A stretch of 64,000 bases of DNA from Hydrogenothermaceae bacterium (GTDB taxonomy: Bacteria; Aquificota; Aquificia; Aquificales; Hydrogenothermaceae), in the NCBI GenBank assembly GCA_026418455.1, contig JAOABH010000004.1:62001-126000 (forward strand), in the 5' to 3' direction. Both the position numbers and the translations under genes were made by a program. Below are positions 33,026-41,717 of the stretch, one piece after another. The notes under the pieces were generated by a model. It searched no databases, was not told the DNA's origin, and saw only the letters and a list, made by a program, of their open reading frames with translations. Each line of letters starts with the position of its first letter. Within the stretch, counting starts at the first letter, position 1.

Positions 33026-33040
33026 GTGGGATGTTATAAT
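33011..33040 (+). promoter_or_regulatory. Promoter for dedA-comEC
   Basis: TTGACT (33011-33016), 18 bases, TATAAT (33035-33040) preceded by TGT to form an extended -10. The -35 lies inside the spacer of the divergent tRNA promoter; the two -35 elements form the inverted repeat TTGAC-TTCCG-GTCAA. Confidence 0.75.
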
Positions 33041-33058
33041 TTTTGAAAAAGAGGTGTT

Positions 33059-33670
33059 GTGTTGGAAATAGTTGATTTTATATTACATCTGGATAAATAT
33101 CTATCTACCTTAGCACAAAGTTATGGTAGTTTCATTTACTTTCTACTTTTTTTAATTATCTTTGCTGAAACGGGATTTGTCATAACTCCTATTTTACCAG
33201 GGGACTCTCTACTCTTTGTTGTAGGTAGTTTTTGTGCTGTTAATATACTGGATGTCAGGATAGTGTATCCGGCTCTGTTAGTGGCATCTATAACTGGCAA
33301 TACAATAAACTACTTTATAGGTCTAAAGTTTGGGAGAAAAATTTTAGAAAACACGAGACTGATAAATCCTAAGTACATAGAAGAAACAGAAAAATTTTTT
33401 GCAAAGTATGGAAGTAAGGCGGTAGTCATATCAAGATTTTTACCTTTTTTCAGAACCTTTGTGCCATTTTTTGCCGGTGTAGGAAAGATGGATGTTGAAA
33501 AGTATCTATTTTACAATGTGTTGGGCGGTTTATTGTGGATAACAGGTTTTATCTTTGCCGGCTACTTTTTTGGTAATATACCATTTGTGAAAGATAATTT
33601 TACCCTTTTTATTTATGGAATTATAGTTTTAACTGTTCTACCTGGTTTAATCAAGATAGTTAAAAGATGA
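33059..33670 (+). CDS. DedA family membrane protein
   Basis: A 203-residue inner-membrane protein of the DedA/SNARE-associated superfamily. Motifs: FAETGFVITPILPGDSLLF (E and the P-x2-PG-D segment, about residue 38) and SRFLPFFRTFVPFFAGVGKM (about residue 120), with the arginines conserved in the family. DedA proteins are implicated in lipid (undecaprenyl phosphate or phospholipid) flipping. No ATG is available: the start is GTG at 33059 or TTG at 33062, behind AAAGAGG. It overlaps comEC by four bases (ATGA). Confidence 0.85.
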   Translation: MLEIVDFILHLDKYLSTLAQSYGSFIYFLLFLIIFAETGFVITPILPGDSLLFVVGSFCAVNILDVRIVYPALLVASITGNTINYFIGLKFGRKILENTRLINPKYIEETEKFFAKYGSKAVVISRFLPFFRTFVPFFAGVGKMDVEKYLFYNVLGGLLWITGFIFAGYFFGNIPFVKDNFTLFIYGIIVLTVLPGLIKIVKR

Positions 33671-35379
33671 TCTATCCTTGGTTATATATCTTTGTTGGAC
33701 TTGTTTTTGGTATCGTTTTAAACAGATATATAAACATTGAGATAAGCCTTCTTATACCTCTTATATTTCTTGGACTGTCTTTTATACTGAGAGATTATCT
33801 TGGTTATCTTTCTCTCTTGGTAGGTTCTATCTTGATTGGTATCTATATAACTTTTAAGCCTGATATAGATACAGATAAAGAGGTTATTTTCGTAGAGTGT
33901 GTATCATTAGATGTTCCTTATAAGTTTGATAGTAGAGTTACATTTGACTGTAATGTTATAAACTCAGATGTTAAAACTTTGATAAACAGGGATATAAAGG
34001 TCTATACAGACAGAGAAGATGTTTTTATTCTATCAAGAGTTGCCTTTTTAGGTAAGATTAAAAGTGAAGATGGTTTGATAAAAGCTTATCCTAAGAGAGG
34101 TTTTTTGGAGGTTGATAACTCTTCTAACCCTCTTTTCATTATAAAGGTTTTCAAAGATAGGCTCATCGAAAACTATAGGTATAAGGCTCTAAATGATCAA
34201 ACGTATAACTTAGGATTAGGGGTTATCTTTGGAGAGAGGGAAAGTATATCTAACCAAGATTATCAGAGATTTGTTGAGTCTGGACTGGCTCATATGCTTG
34301 CCATATCAGGATCACATGTGGCTATACTTATATTCAGTCTTACGGTTATTTTATTTTTTGTTAAGCAAAATCTAAGGTATGCCATAATCTTAGCTGTCCT
34401 TCCTTTCTATGCTATCTTTACTGGGTTTACAGTTCCTGTTGTAAGGGCTTGTATTGTGGGAATGTTATACGCTCTCTCTAAGGTAAAATATTTTAAGTTT
34501 AACAGTTTAAATGTTCTGTTTTTCGTTGGCTTTGTTTATCTACTTTTTTCTCCTGAATCTGTCTTTTCTGTATCTTTTCAACTTTCGTTTATAGCTGCTT
34601 TAAGTATCATCATAGCTATTGATATTTTTAAAGACAGAAACGTTGTTCTATCTGTTTTAGGTGTGTCTTTTATAGCTACTTTATTTACTGGACCGATTGT
34701 TATGTATCACTTTGGTAGTGTCTCTCTTAACTCTATACTGTCAACACCTATAGCAACTTTACCTATGTATCCTTATCTTACTTTTGCTATTTTAAATCTT
34801 TTTACAGGGTTTAGTATAGATTTCCTTGTTAAGATTATGGATGGCTTTGGAATGATCTTTTTAGATGTGGTTTATATATTTGAAAAATTACCGTTTTACT
34901 TTATAGGTTTCAAACCCTCTCTATTTATAATCTTTCTGTTTTATATCTCCTTTATCACAATTCTACTTCTTAACATAAGATTAAACCGTAAGATTTTGTT
35001 AGCTTTCTTAACCTTTCTACTTTTTGCTCTTGTATCAAAATCAGAGAAAAGTCAGTTTGTTATTCATAGTTTTAAATCTACAGAATATCCTGTTGTTTTT
35101 GTTGTAGCCAATGATAGATGTTATTTAATATCTGACTATCCCGTGTTTAAACAGTTATATCTCTTTAATAAAGAAGACTGTAAATACAGAGTTTTGATAA
35201 CTGAAAAACCTGAGAGATTCAAAGATGAGTATCTATCAGGATTTGATAATGTTATATCTTACACTTATCAGGTAAATACACCGGACTTCTTACTGAAAAA
35301 GTGGGTTGAATACAGATTATACACAAATTCGAAAGAGTATATAATCACAAACCAAGACGGTGTAATAGAGATTGAGTAA
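33667..35379 (+). CDS. comEC: ComEC/Rec2-type DNA uptake channel, lacking the beta-lactamase domain
   Basis: A 570-residue membrane protein. N-terminal membrane segments are followed by a soluble region (about 75-160, OB-like, DUF4131 position) and the competence domain with its core LAHMLAISGSHVAILIFSL in pieces near residue 212, then further helices to about residue 460. Many ComEC proteins end with a metallo-beta-lactamase domain; no H-x-H-x-D-H motif is seen here, and the last 100 residues form a short tail. ComEC imports single-stranded DNA in natural transformation. Its 3' end overlaps a small membrane gene on the other strand. Confidence 0.85.
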   Translation: MIYPWLYIFVGLVFGIVLNRYINIEISLLIPLIFLGLSFILRDYLGYLSLLVGSILIGIYITFKPDIDTDKEVIFVECVSLDVPYKFDSRVTFDCNVINSDVKTLINRDIKVYTDREDVFILSRVAFLGKIKSEDGLIKAYPKRGFLEVDNSSNPLFIIKVFKDRLIENYRYKALNDQTYNLGLGVIFGERESISNQDYQRFVESGLAHMLAISGSHVAILIFSLTVILFFVKQNLRYAIILAVLPFYAIFTGFTVPVVRACIVGMLYALSKVKYFKFNSLNVLFFVGFVYLLFSPESVFSVSFQLSFIAALSIIIAIDIFKDRNVVLSVLGVSFIATLFTGPIVMYHFGSVSLNSILSTPIATLPMYPYLTFAILNLFTGFSIDFLVKIMDGFGMIFLDVVYIFEKLPFYFIGFKPSLFIIFLFYISFITILLLNIRLNRKILLAFLTFLLFALVSKSEKSQFVIHSFKSTEYPVVFVVANDRCYLISDYPVFKQLYLFNKEDCKYRVLITEKPERFKDEYLSGFDNVISYTYQVNTPDFLLKKWVEYRLYTNSKEYIITNQDGVIEIE

Positions 35380-35521
35380 AGTCCGGATATTTAACAAACA
35401 GTAGGTAAAAAAGAAGAGCAAATATTATTAAATTCAGTATCCTGAAAAACATAGATGTGATAAACGTAAAAATTTTATAAGCTATGAAAAATAGTATAAA
35501 TGCTGTTATTAACTTTAACAT
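35345..35521 (-). CDS. Small membrane protein (58 aa), unrecognised
   Basis: An open frame on the minus strand starts at an ATG overlapping the stop of the aminotransferase gene (shared ATGTTAA) with AAGGAG five bases ahead. The product of 58 residues is strongly hydrophobic: two membrane segments, about residues 4-22 and 28-45, with a short polar tail KYPDFTQSLLHRLGL. Frame, spacing and ribosome site support a real gene at the end of the gyrA operon, fully within what otherwise looks like an empty gap. It overlaps the comEC end antisense by 35 bases. No function can be given. Confidence 0.6.
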   Translation of the reverse strand: MLKLITAFILFFIAYKIFTFITSMFFRILNLIIFALLFYLLFVKYPDFTQSLLHRLGL

Positions 35522-36693
35522 CCTAACTCCTTATGGACTTTTTCCCAAACTTTTATAGCTTCTTTACACTCTTCTATGGTAGGCACTAACGCAATTCTAA
35601 AATACTGACTTTCACAACTTCCATCTGATATCTCTTGACTGCTACAGAAATTCTCTCCTATTGACACCACTATTCCGTTTTCAAGAAGTTTCTTCACATA
35701 ATCTTTTGCTGGAATGTTGGTAGGTGATTTAATCCATATATAAAATGTTGCTTTTGGATATAAGTATTCCAATCCTATTTTATCTAAGAAATCTATAAAT
35801 AGGTCTCTCTTCTCTTTAAAGATTCTGTTTCTCTCTTCAACATGTGTGTCATCTTCCCATGCGGATTTTGCAGCTATCTGTATAAAGTCAGGAGATGCAA
35901 CTCCGAAGTTTGCTCTCTCTTTTATGTAGGTTGATACTATCTTTTCATCTCCGGCTATAAATCCACTTCTGTATCCTGTCATTCCACTTCTCTTTGAAAG
36001 AGAATGGAAAACTACTATATTCTCTATTCCAAACTCCAGTATAGAGTGAGGTTTATCTTCAAAGTATACCTCTACATAACACTCATCAGAGCATAGTATT
36101 ATGTTGTATTCTTTACATATATTTACAACATCCTTTAAATACTCCGGATCTGCAACGGCACCTGTAGGGTTATGGGGATAGTTTATCCAAACTATCTTTG
36201 TTTCTTCTAAAATAGATTTTTCAACTTTATCTAATCTAAGTAAAAACCCATCCTCTTCTTTTAGTTTTATGGCTGTAGGTAATCCTCCAGCGTATAATGT
36301 CCCTCTCTCATAAACGGGATATGCAGGGGTTCCAAATATTACTCTCCTCTTATCACTTTCTGGGTCAATAAACACAAGTGGAAAGTGGAATATAGCTTCC
36401 TTTGATCCGGCAGATGGTATTATCTGGCTGTCAGGGTTTAATTTTACAGAAAATCTCCTCTCAAAGTATCTTGATATAGTATCTCTAAGGTCTTTTCTTC
36501 CTGCAACAGATGGATACTGACTTACAACAGGAACGGAGTCTAAAAGTGCTTTTCTGATAAAGTCAGGAGTAGGTTCCCTTGGATCTCCGGTTCCAAAGTC
36601 ATATATCTTTACACCTTTTTCTTTTAGAGAAGCTTTTATTCTATTTAACTCTTCCATAGGGTAGTTTTTAAGATTTCTTATCTGTTGTCTCAT
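35515..36693 (-). CDS. Class I/II PLP aminotransferase (possibly DapC)
   Basis: A 392-residue fold type I aminotransferase. Visible: YDFGTGDPREPTPDFI near the N-terminus, NYPHNPTGAV (about residue 173), a CSDECYVEVYF segment with the PLP aspartate, and the lysine region SLSKRSGMTGYRSGF (K about 234). The closest assignments are N-succinyldiaminopimelate aminotransferase (DapC) or a related LL-DAP/aspartate aminotransferase; specificity cannot be settled by eye. It overlaps the small membrane protein gene upstream by 26 bases and a 58-aa membrane gene downstream by 7 bases. Confidence 0.85.
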   Translation of the reverse strand: MRQQIRNLKNYPMEELNRIKASLKEKGVKIYDFGTGDPREPTPDFIRKALLDSVPVVSQYPSVAGRKDLRDTISRYFERRFSVKLNPDSQIIPSAGSKEAIFHFPLVFIDPESDKRRVIFGTPAYPVYERGTLYAGGLPTAIKLKEEDGFLLRLDKVEKSILEETKIVWINYPHNPTGAVADPEYLKDVVNICKEYNIILCSDECYVEVYFEDKPHSILEFGIENIVVFHSLSKRSGMTGYRSGFIAGDEKIVSTYIKERANFGVASPDFIQIAAKSAWEDDTHVEERNRIFKEKRDLFIDFLDKIGLEYLYPKATFYIWIKSPTNIPAKDYVKKLLENGIVVSIGENFCSSQEISDGSCESQYFRIALVPTIEECKEAIKVWEKVHKELGC

Positions 36694-36898
36694 TATCTTT
36701 CTCCTTCTTTGAGAAAAGTCCGGAAAAACTTACGTATATGATAACTATACCTGCTATAACTGGAAAGAGAGCTATGAGAAACTTTCCAAAGGCAAGGATA
36801 GGGTCATCTATACCTGCTGGATTTAGACCTCCAATGTTGTTAAATATTGCATACAAACCTATTAATATTCCAAGTATAAGTAAAATCCTTACAGCCAT
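36668..36898 (-). CDS. Small two-helix membrane protein (76 aa)
   Basis: A 76-residue protein with two hydrophobic segments (about 3-22 and 37-60) separated by a short loop with GGLNPAGIDDP, and a charged lysine/glutamate/aspartate tail. It lies directly after gyrA (1-base gap) and overlaps the aminotransferase start by 26 bases. No family recognised. The position between gyrA and the aminotransferase within a tight operon supports its reality. Confidence 0.65.
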   Translation of the reverse strand: MAVRILLILGILIGLYAIFNNIGGLNPAGIDDPILAFGKFLIALFPVIAGIVIIYVSFSGLFSKKEKDNETTDKKS

Positions 36899-36899
36899 C

Positions 36900-39254
36900 T
36901 TAAACCTTCAAAACTTTTGAGATTCTGTCTGCATCAAAATTTAACTTTTTCTCTCCGGTTGCCGTTCTTTTTGATACAGTGAAAGTTTGAGTATCTACTT
37001 TAAGTTTTAACAGTTTACCACTGTATGTGTTGATAATCACGGTATCCCCAAGATTTACAGGAGCAACTGATGCTAACCTGTCACCTCTGTTAAGTTTAAC
37101 TATCATAAGACCCTTTTGCCCTCTCTTTTTTACCGGTATCTCATCTCTTGCCACTAACTTCATATATCCCTCTTCTGTTACAACGAAGAAATAATTGTCG
37201 CTGTTTAGTAGGAAAGACCCGGCTACTTCGTCAGTTTCATCAAGGTCTATAGATTCAACACCTTTTGCTTTATCTCCCGTTACTCTGACCTCATTTCTCT
37301 CAAATATGAGCAAATCAGCATTTTTCGTATATACTCCTATGTATGTATTTTCTTGGTCTGCAAAAGCGGTTACAACTTCATCATCCTCTGAAAGTGGCAT
37401 AATGGTGTGTCCTTGAGATTTGTAAAATATCTCTTCATCAAACATTCTCTTTATAACGCCTTTCTTTGTGAGTATAAACACTCTGTTTTCTTTCCCTTCT
37501 CCTTGATAAGCTGATCCAACAATCTCCTCGTCTATGCCTAGTTTGTCCTCACCTTTCGGCAGATCTATAACCAGGCTCCAGAAGGTTTTACCTGACTTTG
37601 TTATGAAAACTATAGGTTTTGAACCTTCAACTTTCTGTATAGAGATTATCTTCTCTCCCTCTTCAAGTCTTGATGCAAAACTGTTTATTATTTTCTGGAT
37701 ATAATCCTCTTCACTGTTTTCATCATACTTTATATTTGCTATTTTTCCAAAGTTTGTTATGCCAAAGTAAAACTCTTCTTTAAATGTAAGTTCCTTTTCT
37801 GTTGATATTGTGGTTTTTCTCTCGTCCCCATACTTTGAAAGCATATAATCCATCTCTTCTATGAAGACTTTTATTTTCTCATCTTCACTTGATAGAATAA
37901 GCTGATACTTTCTTATATCATTTTCAAGCTGCTTTGCCTCTTCTTTAAGTTTTTCGCTTTCTAAAGTAGTGAATCTGGCAAGTCTCATATCAAGTATGGC
38001 ATCTGCCTGTGCTTTTGATAGCTCAAACGCTGAAGATAGATCTTCTCTTGCTTGATTTGTATCCTTTGATGATCTAATTATAGTTATAACTTTGTCAGGA
38101 TTAGATAATGCTTTAAGTAATCCTTCTACTATATGTAATCTTCTCTGTGCTTTGTCTAATTCAAACTGAGTTCTTCTCGTTATGACTTCTATTCTGTGTT
38201 TTATAAACTCTAATAAAAGTCCTTTAAGAGTCAATATCTTAGGTTGTTTATCAACTAAAACAGTCAAGTTTATAGGAATGTTTTTTTCAAGAGGTGTGCT
38301 TTTATACAGCTTTTTCAATACTTTCTCCGGATTTGCATCCCTCTTTAAATCTACTATTATCCTTATACCTGTCCTGTCTGATTCGTCTCTTAGATCAGAT
38401 ATTCCCTTTTCTTTACCTGTTCTAACCAACTCTGCTATCTTCTTTATAAGTTCAACTTTATTCACCTGGTATGGTATCTCGTATATAACTATTCTCTGAC
38501 GGTTTCCAGGTAGTTTTTCTATTCTTGCCTTTCCTTTTACTGTGATTGAACCTCTTGACGATTTATATATATTTACTATCTCATCATGGGGTGTTGTTAT
38601 TATTCCCCCTGTAGGAAAATCCGGACCTTTTATAAACTGACACAACTCCTCCTCTGTAGCATCTGGAAACTGGGCAAGGTATTTAAGAGCTTCACCGACT
38701 TCTTTGAAATTGTGAGGGGGAATACTTGTTGCAAGTCCTACCGCTATGCCGGAAGTTCCGTTACATATAAGGTTTGGAAATTTTGAAGGAAGAACTGTTG
38801 GCTCCTCTAAAGATGCATCGAAGTTTGGCATCATATCAACTGTGCTCTTCTCTATATCCTCAAGCATCTCAACGGCAAGTTTTGTAAGTCTGGCTTCAGT
38901 GTACCTCATAGCGGCCGGAGGATCTCCATCTACTGATCCGAAGTTACCCTGTCCATCTATAAGGGGATATCTCATAGTAAAGTCCTGAGCTAATCTAACA
39001 AGTGCATCATAGACAGAAGTATCACCGTGGGGATGAAATTTACCTAAAGTCTCCCCTACTATTCTTGCAGATTTTTTATAAGGTTTTCCCGGAAGTAATC
39101 CAAGTTCATACATGGAAAAGAGGATTCTCCTCTGGACAGGTTTTAGACCATCTCTTACATCCGGAATTGCTCTTCCGGCTATAACTGACATAGCATAATC
39201 TATATAAGCACTTTTAACTTCCTCTTCTATAGGAATTTTCTTAATATCTTCCAT
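36900..39254 (-). CDS. gyrA: DNA gyrase subunit A
   Basis: A 784-residue type IIA topoisomerase subunit. The active-site tyrosine is Y118 in [10 protein letters not shown]; the quinolone-resistance region [16 protein letters not shown] has wild-type S80 and D83 (E. coli S83/D87 positions). The C-terminal beta-pinwheel has a degenerate GyrA box, KKRGQKG near residue 710, in place of QRRGGKG, so its wrapping strength may be altered. ParC is the alternative, but the presence of a box-like motif favours GyrA. It heads the operon gyrA-76aa-aminotransferase-58aa. Confidence 0.92.
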   Translation of the reverse strand: MEDIKKIPIEEEVKSAYIDYAMSVIAGRAIPDVRDGLKPVQRRILFSMYELGLLPGKPYKKSARIVGETLGKFHPHGDTSVYDALVRLAQDFTMRYPLIDGQGNFGSVDGDPPAAMRYTEARLTKLAVEMLEDIEKSTVDMMPNFDASLEEPTVLPSKFPNLICNGTSGIAVGLATSIPPHNFKEVGEALKYLAQFPDATEEELCQFIKGPDFPTGGIITTPHDEIVNIYKSSRGSITVKGKARIEKLPGNRQRIVIYEIPYQVNKVELIKKIAELVRTGKEKGISDLRDESDRTGIRIIVDLKRDANPEKVLKKLYKSTPLEKNIPINLTVLVDKQPKILTLKGLLLEFIKHRIEVITRRTQFELDKAQRRLHIVEGLLKALSNPDKVITIIRSSKDTNQAREDLSSAFELSKAQADAILDMRLARFTTLESEKLKEEAKQLENDIRKYQLILSSEDEKIKVFIEEMDYMLSKYGDERKTTISTEKELTFKEEFYFGITNFGKIANIKYDENSEEDYIQKIINSFASRLEEGEKIISIQKVEGSKPIVFITKSGKTFWSLVIDLPKGEDKLGIDEEIVGSAYQGEGKENRVFILTKKGVIKRMFDEEIFYKSQGHTIMPLSEDDEVVTAFADQENTYIGVYTKNADLLIFERNEVRVTGDKAKGVESIDLDETDEVAGSFLLNSDNYFFVVTEEGYMKLVARDEIPVKKRGQKGLMIVKLNRGDRLASVAPVNLGDTVIINTYSGKLLKLKVDTQTFTVSKRTATGEKKLNFDADRISKVLKV

Positions 39255-39293
39255 TTGATTTAGCCCTCATCTATTGATATTTTGCATAACATT

Positions 39294-39299
39294 ATTATA
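39294..39299 (-). promoter_or_regulatory. -10 element for gyrA operon
   Basis: TATAAT on the minus strand, 40 bases upstream of the gyrA ATG. The -35 17 bases ahead is poor (GATACA), so the call rests on the -10 and its position. Confidence 0.4.
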
Positions 39300-39345
39300 C
39301 CTTAACCTTAATATTATGTATCTTGCTTGGTAATAAGGTGTAATG

Positions 39346-39385
39346 TGTTTTCATCTTGAAATATATGTTTTCATTTTGAAATATA
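39346..39385 (+). repeat. Tandem 20-bp repeat, probable activator sites
   Basis: Two abutting copies of TGTTTTCATYTTGAAATATA (39346-39365, 39366-39385), differing only at one base (C/T). Each contains the inverted repeat TTTCA-TYT-TGAAA. A 20-base period puts both on the same DNA face, and the sites lie about 85-125 bases ahead of the sigma-54 promoter, the usual location for enhancer-binding proteins. The arms differ from those of the palindromes upstream of soxX. Confidence 0.65.
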
Positions 39386-39468
39386 TAAATTTTCGAATAT
39401 TCTTATTAGTTAATGTTAGCTAACTTTCCGATCAAATTCAGTTAATGAATTTTAAAAAATTTTAAAAT

Positions 39469-39485
39469 TTGGCATAGAATTTGCT
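39469..39485 (+). promoter_or_regulatory. Sigma-54 (-24/-12) promoter of the rhodanese/molybdoenzyme operon
   Basis: TTGGCATAGAATTTGCT. GG (39471-39472) and GC (39483-39484) are separated by exactly 10 bases, as required. Transcription would begin near 39496, leaving a leader of about 97 bases before the rhodanese ATG at 39593. Confidence 0.85.
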
Positions 39486-39530
39486 TTTAATTATAACGGT
39501 GTTATGAAATTGAATATGTTTGGTTAGTGT

Positions 39531-39557
39531 TTGACAACCTAATGTTTATAGTAATAT
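39531..39557 (+). promoter_or_regulatory. Possible second, sigma-70-type promoter
   Basis: Consensus TTGACA (39531-39536) followed at 15 bases by TAATAT (39552-39557); spacing is short. The TTTGACAA core is shared with the porin (13549) and fccA (15144) promoters. It would give basal expression alongside the sigma-54 promoter. Confidence 0.45.
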
Positions 39558-39592
39558 TTTAATATGTGAATATTCTTAAAGGAGGTTTTAGT

Positions 39593-40507
39593 ATGAAGAA
39601 AATTTTAGCTCTCGCAGCGGCAGGACTTCTCTCAGTCTCCGCATCAAATGCAGCAGATCTACTTATCTCTGTAGATCAGGCAAAGGATCTTGTTGGTAAA
39701 GCCGTATTTGTCAATGGTGATGATCCTAAGGTTTTTGCTCAAGGACATATTCCAGGTTCAGTTAATGCTTTTGCTCACGACCTACACTATTTAAATGATA
39801 TTAAGAAGTGTGGTGGTCTTCCTATGTGTGAAAAGACAGCTGAGAAATTCATCTCTGAACTTGGAATTAGTAATAACTCACATGTAATTGCCTATGACGA
39901 TGGTAAAGGTCCAAACGCATCCGGTGTTTGGTTCTTCCTCTATCTATATGGTGTTGACAACGTTCAGATGTTAGATGGTGGATTTGCTACTTGGAAAGCA
40001 AAAGGACTTCCAGTAGAAACTGGTCCAGCTAAGAAACCTGCTCCAGGAAAATTTACTGTAAAAGTTAGAAAAGATATCCTTGCTACAAAAGATGAAGTTT
40101 TAAAAGCTTCTAAGGATCCTAATTACGTGATTCTCGATGCAAGAAGATTTGAGGAATATACTGGGAAAACTCTACTTGATGCTCTTGAAGCCCCAGGAAA
40201 ACATATACAGGTTGCAAGAGGTGGACACATTCCAGGAGCTAAATTCTTTGAGTGGAAGAAGATTGCAGGAAACCCTAACGGAGAAGCAGATAAGCCTCTA
40301 TTTAAACCTGTAGATCAGATTAAGAAACAACTTGAAAGAGCCGGTATCACTCCGGATAAAACAGTTATATCATACTGTCACGTAGGTCTTGGAAGAGGTT
40401 CATTTGTTTATGCAGCTTTAAAACTTGCAGGTTATCCTAAAGCTAAGGTTTATGTTGGTTCTTGGGATGAGTGGGGTAACGACTCATCTCTCCCTCTTGA
40501 GCAGTAA
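39593..40507 (+). CDS. Secreted two-domain thiosulfate sulfurtransferase (rhodanese)
   Basis: A 304-residue protein with signal peptide (MKKILALAAAGLLSVSASNA) and two rhodanese domains. The N-terminal one (about 25-145) has GHIPGSVNAF and AYDDGKGPNASGVWF; the C-terminal one has ARGGHIPGAKFF and the active loop YCHVGLGRGSFVYAA with the catalytic cysteine near residue 264. It transfers sulfane sulfur from thiosulfate, or another donor, to an acceptor in the periplasm. The GTG at 39566 is rejected; ATG at 39593 follows AAAGGAGG and starts the signal peptide. Confidence 0.9.
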   Translation: MKKILALAAAGLLSVSASNAADLLISVDQAKDLVGKAVFVNGDDPKVFAQGHIPGSVNAFAHDLHYLNDIKKCGGLPMCEKTAEKFISELGISNNSHVIAYDDGKGPNASGVWFFLYLYGVDNVQMLDGGFATWKAKGLPVETGPAKKPAPGKFTVKVRKDILATKDEVLKASKDPNYVILDARRFEEYTGKTLLDALEAPGKHIQVARGGHIPGAKFFEWKKIAGNPNGEADKPLFKPVDQIKKQLERAGITPDKTVISYCHVGLGRGSFVYAALKLAGYPKAKVYVGSWDEWGNDSSLPLEQ

Positions 40508-40519
40508 GAAAATCTTCTT

Positions 40520-40534
40520 GGTGGCTTTGCCACC
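40520..40534 (+). terminator. Hairpin between rhodanese and transporter genes
   Basis: GGTGGC-TTT-GCCACC, followed by CTCCTTTATA without a U run. It is more likely a processing or stabilising stem than a full terminator, permitting higher rhodanese levels. Confidence 0.5.
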
Positions 40535-40565
40535 CTCCTTTATATAATCAACGGAGGTTAGTATC

Positions 40566-41702
40566 ATGGAACATTCTGAATATTTAATTAAAGGTATTTT
40601 AATGGGAGCCCTCTTTGGTTTCGTTCTGTTTAAAGTTGGAGCAATTAGATATTCGAGAGTAGAAGGTATGCTTTTATTGAGGGACCTTAAAATAATGAAA
40701 TTTGCTTTTACAGGAATAGCAACTGCTTCTATCATCTATGGTGTTGCAGCCATTTTTGGTATAGCTGAAAGTACAAATCTTATCCCAAGAGTAATGCCGT
40801 ATATGGGAATTGCTCATGTTATCGGTGGAGTTATGTTTGGTATAGCAATGGCTTCTGCAGGTTTCTGCCCTGGAACATGTGTTGCAAGGGTCGGTGCAGG
40901 TAAGTTTATATCTGCAGCTGGCGTTTTAGGTTTGATTGTTGGAATACTGGCATACAATGCAATTCAGCCATCTTTGGTTGAAGCGGGTATACTTGGACAC
41001 TCTAAGGATCTTACTCTCTATGGAGTTTTAGGTATATCGTTTGGTCCTTTGGCTGTAGCCTGGGGTGTTTTGTTCATTATTCTTGCTTTAGTGGCAGATT
41101 ATTTAGATCCGGCAAAGAAGCTCTATCAAGAGCAACAGTATAGTAGCTTTGCGGAAAAGCTTATAAAAGGTGAGTGGCACTGGGCTGTTGGTGGAGTAGC
41201 TGCAGGATCTATAATTGCTGCAGTCACAGCTCAAGGTGAGTATCTCGGTTTTTCAGGTGCTTTACTTGCTTTAGTTGGATGGATAGCTGATAGTTTAGGT
41301 CATCCTTTATCTAATGTTCTTCCAAAAATCACAGAAAGTACTATGTATAGAGCCGGTTTACTTATCGGTGTTCTTCCAGGAGCATTTTTAGCTGCTTTAA
41401 TATCCGGTAAATTTAAATTTGATCCTGTTCCTCCTGCTTTTGCACAAGCTGTTGCACCTCTCCCAATAGTTAGAATGGTTTTAGTTTTCTTTGCAGGGGT
41501 GTTCTTAGCATTAGGAGCTATGATAGGTGGAGGATGTACAACAGGAGCGTTCTTGGCAGCTTATCCTACTTTGTCAATAGGTAGTATGGTTATGTCTGCA
41601 ACTTACTTTATAGTTGGCGTTATCACTGCTAATCTTATTTATATGGGAAGATGGCAGAGATTTATAGAAGCTAAGAAAGTTTCTGAGGAAGTCTATGATT
41701 AA
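40566..41702 (+). CDS. YeeE/YedE (TsuA-type) sulfur-compound transporter
   Basis: A 378-residue inner-membrane protein with about nine to ten helices and the internal duplication typical of the family. Each half carries the conserved cysteine motif: AGFCPGTCVARVGAGK (near residue 100) and GGGCTTGAFLAAYP (near 324). TsuA homologues import thiosulfate through relay cysteines; many YeeE/YedE proteins are paired with sulfurtransferases (TsuB/TusA-like). Here the neighbours are periplasmic rhodaneses instead. GGAGG precedes the ATG at proper distance. Confidence 0.85.
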   Translation: MEHSEYLIKGILMGALFGFVLFKVGAIRYSRVEGMLLLRDLKIMKFAFTGIATASIIYGVAAIFGIAESTNLIPRVMPYMGIAHVIGGVMFGIAMASAGFCPGTCVARVGAGKFISAAGVLGLIVGILAYNAIQPSLVEAGILGHSKDLTLYGVLGISFGPLAVAWGVLFIILALVADYLDPAKKLYQEQQYSSFAEKLIKGEWHWAVGGVAAGSIIAAVTAQGEYLGFSGALLALVGWIADSLGHPLSNVLPKITESTMYRAGLLIGVLPGAFLAALISGKFKFDPVPPAFAQAVAPLPIVRMVLVFFAGVFLALGAMIGGGCTTGAFLAAYPTLSIGSMVMSATYFIVGVITANLIYMGRWQRFIEAKKVSEEVYD

Positions 41703-41717
41703 TAGAGGTGAAGTGAG

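Larger units (their letters stand above)
39255..39592. other. 338-base divergent regulatory region
   Basis: The longest gene-free stretch in the window. From left to right it holds: a -10 for gyrA on the minus strand (TATAAT at 39299-39294), a tandem 20-base direct repeat (39346-39385), AT-rich DNA with small inverted repeats (TTAGTTAATGTTAGCTAAC at 39408-39424), a sigma-54 promoter (39469-39485), a sigma-70-like element (39531-39557) and the Shine-Dalgarno of the rhodanese gene. No coding frame is credible in it. Confidence 0.75.

Noticed and set aside
39566-39592. GTG start adding nine residues to the rhodanese
   Set aside because: The extension would contain the AAAGGAGG ribosome site itself and displace the signal peptide; ATG at 39593 is right.
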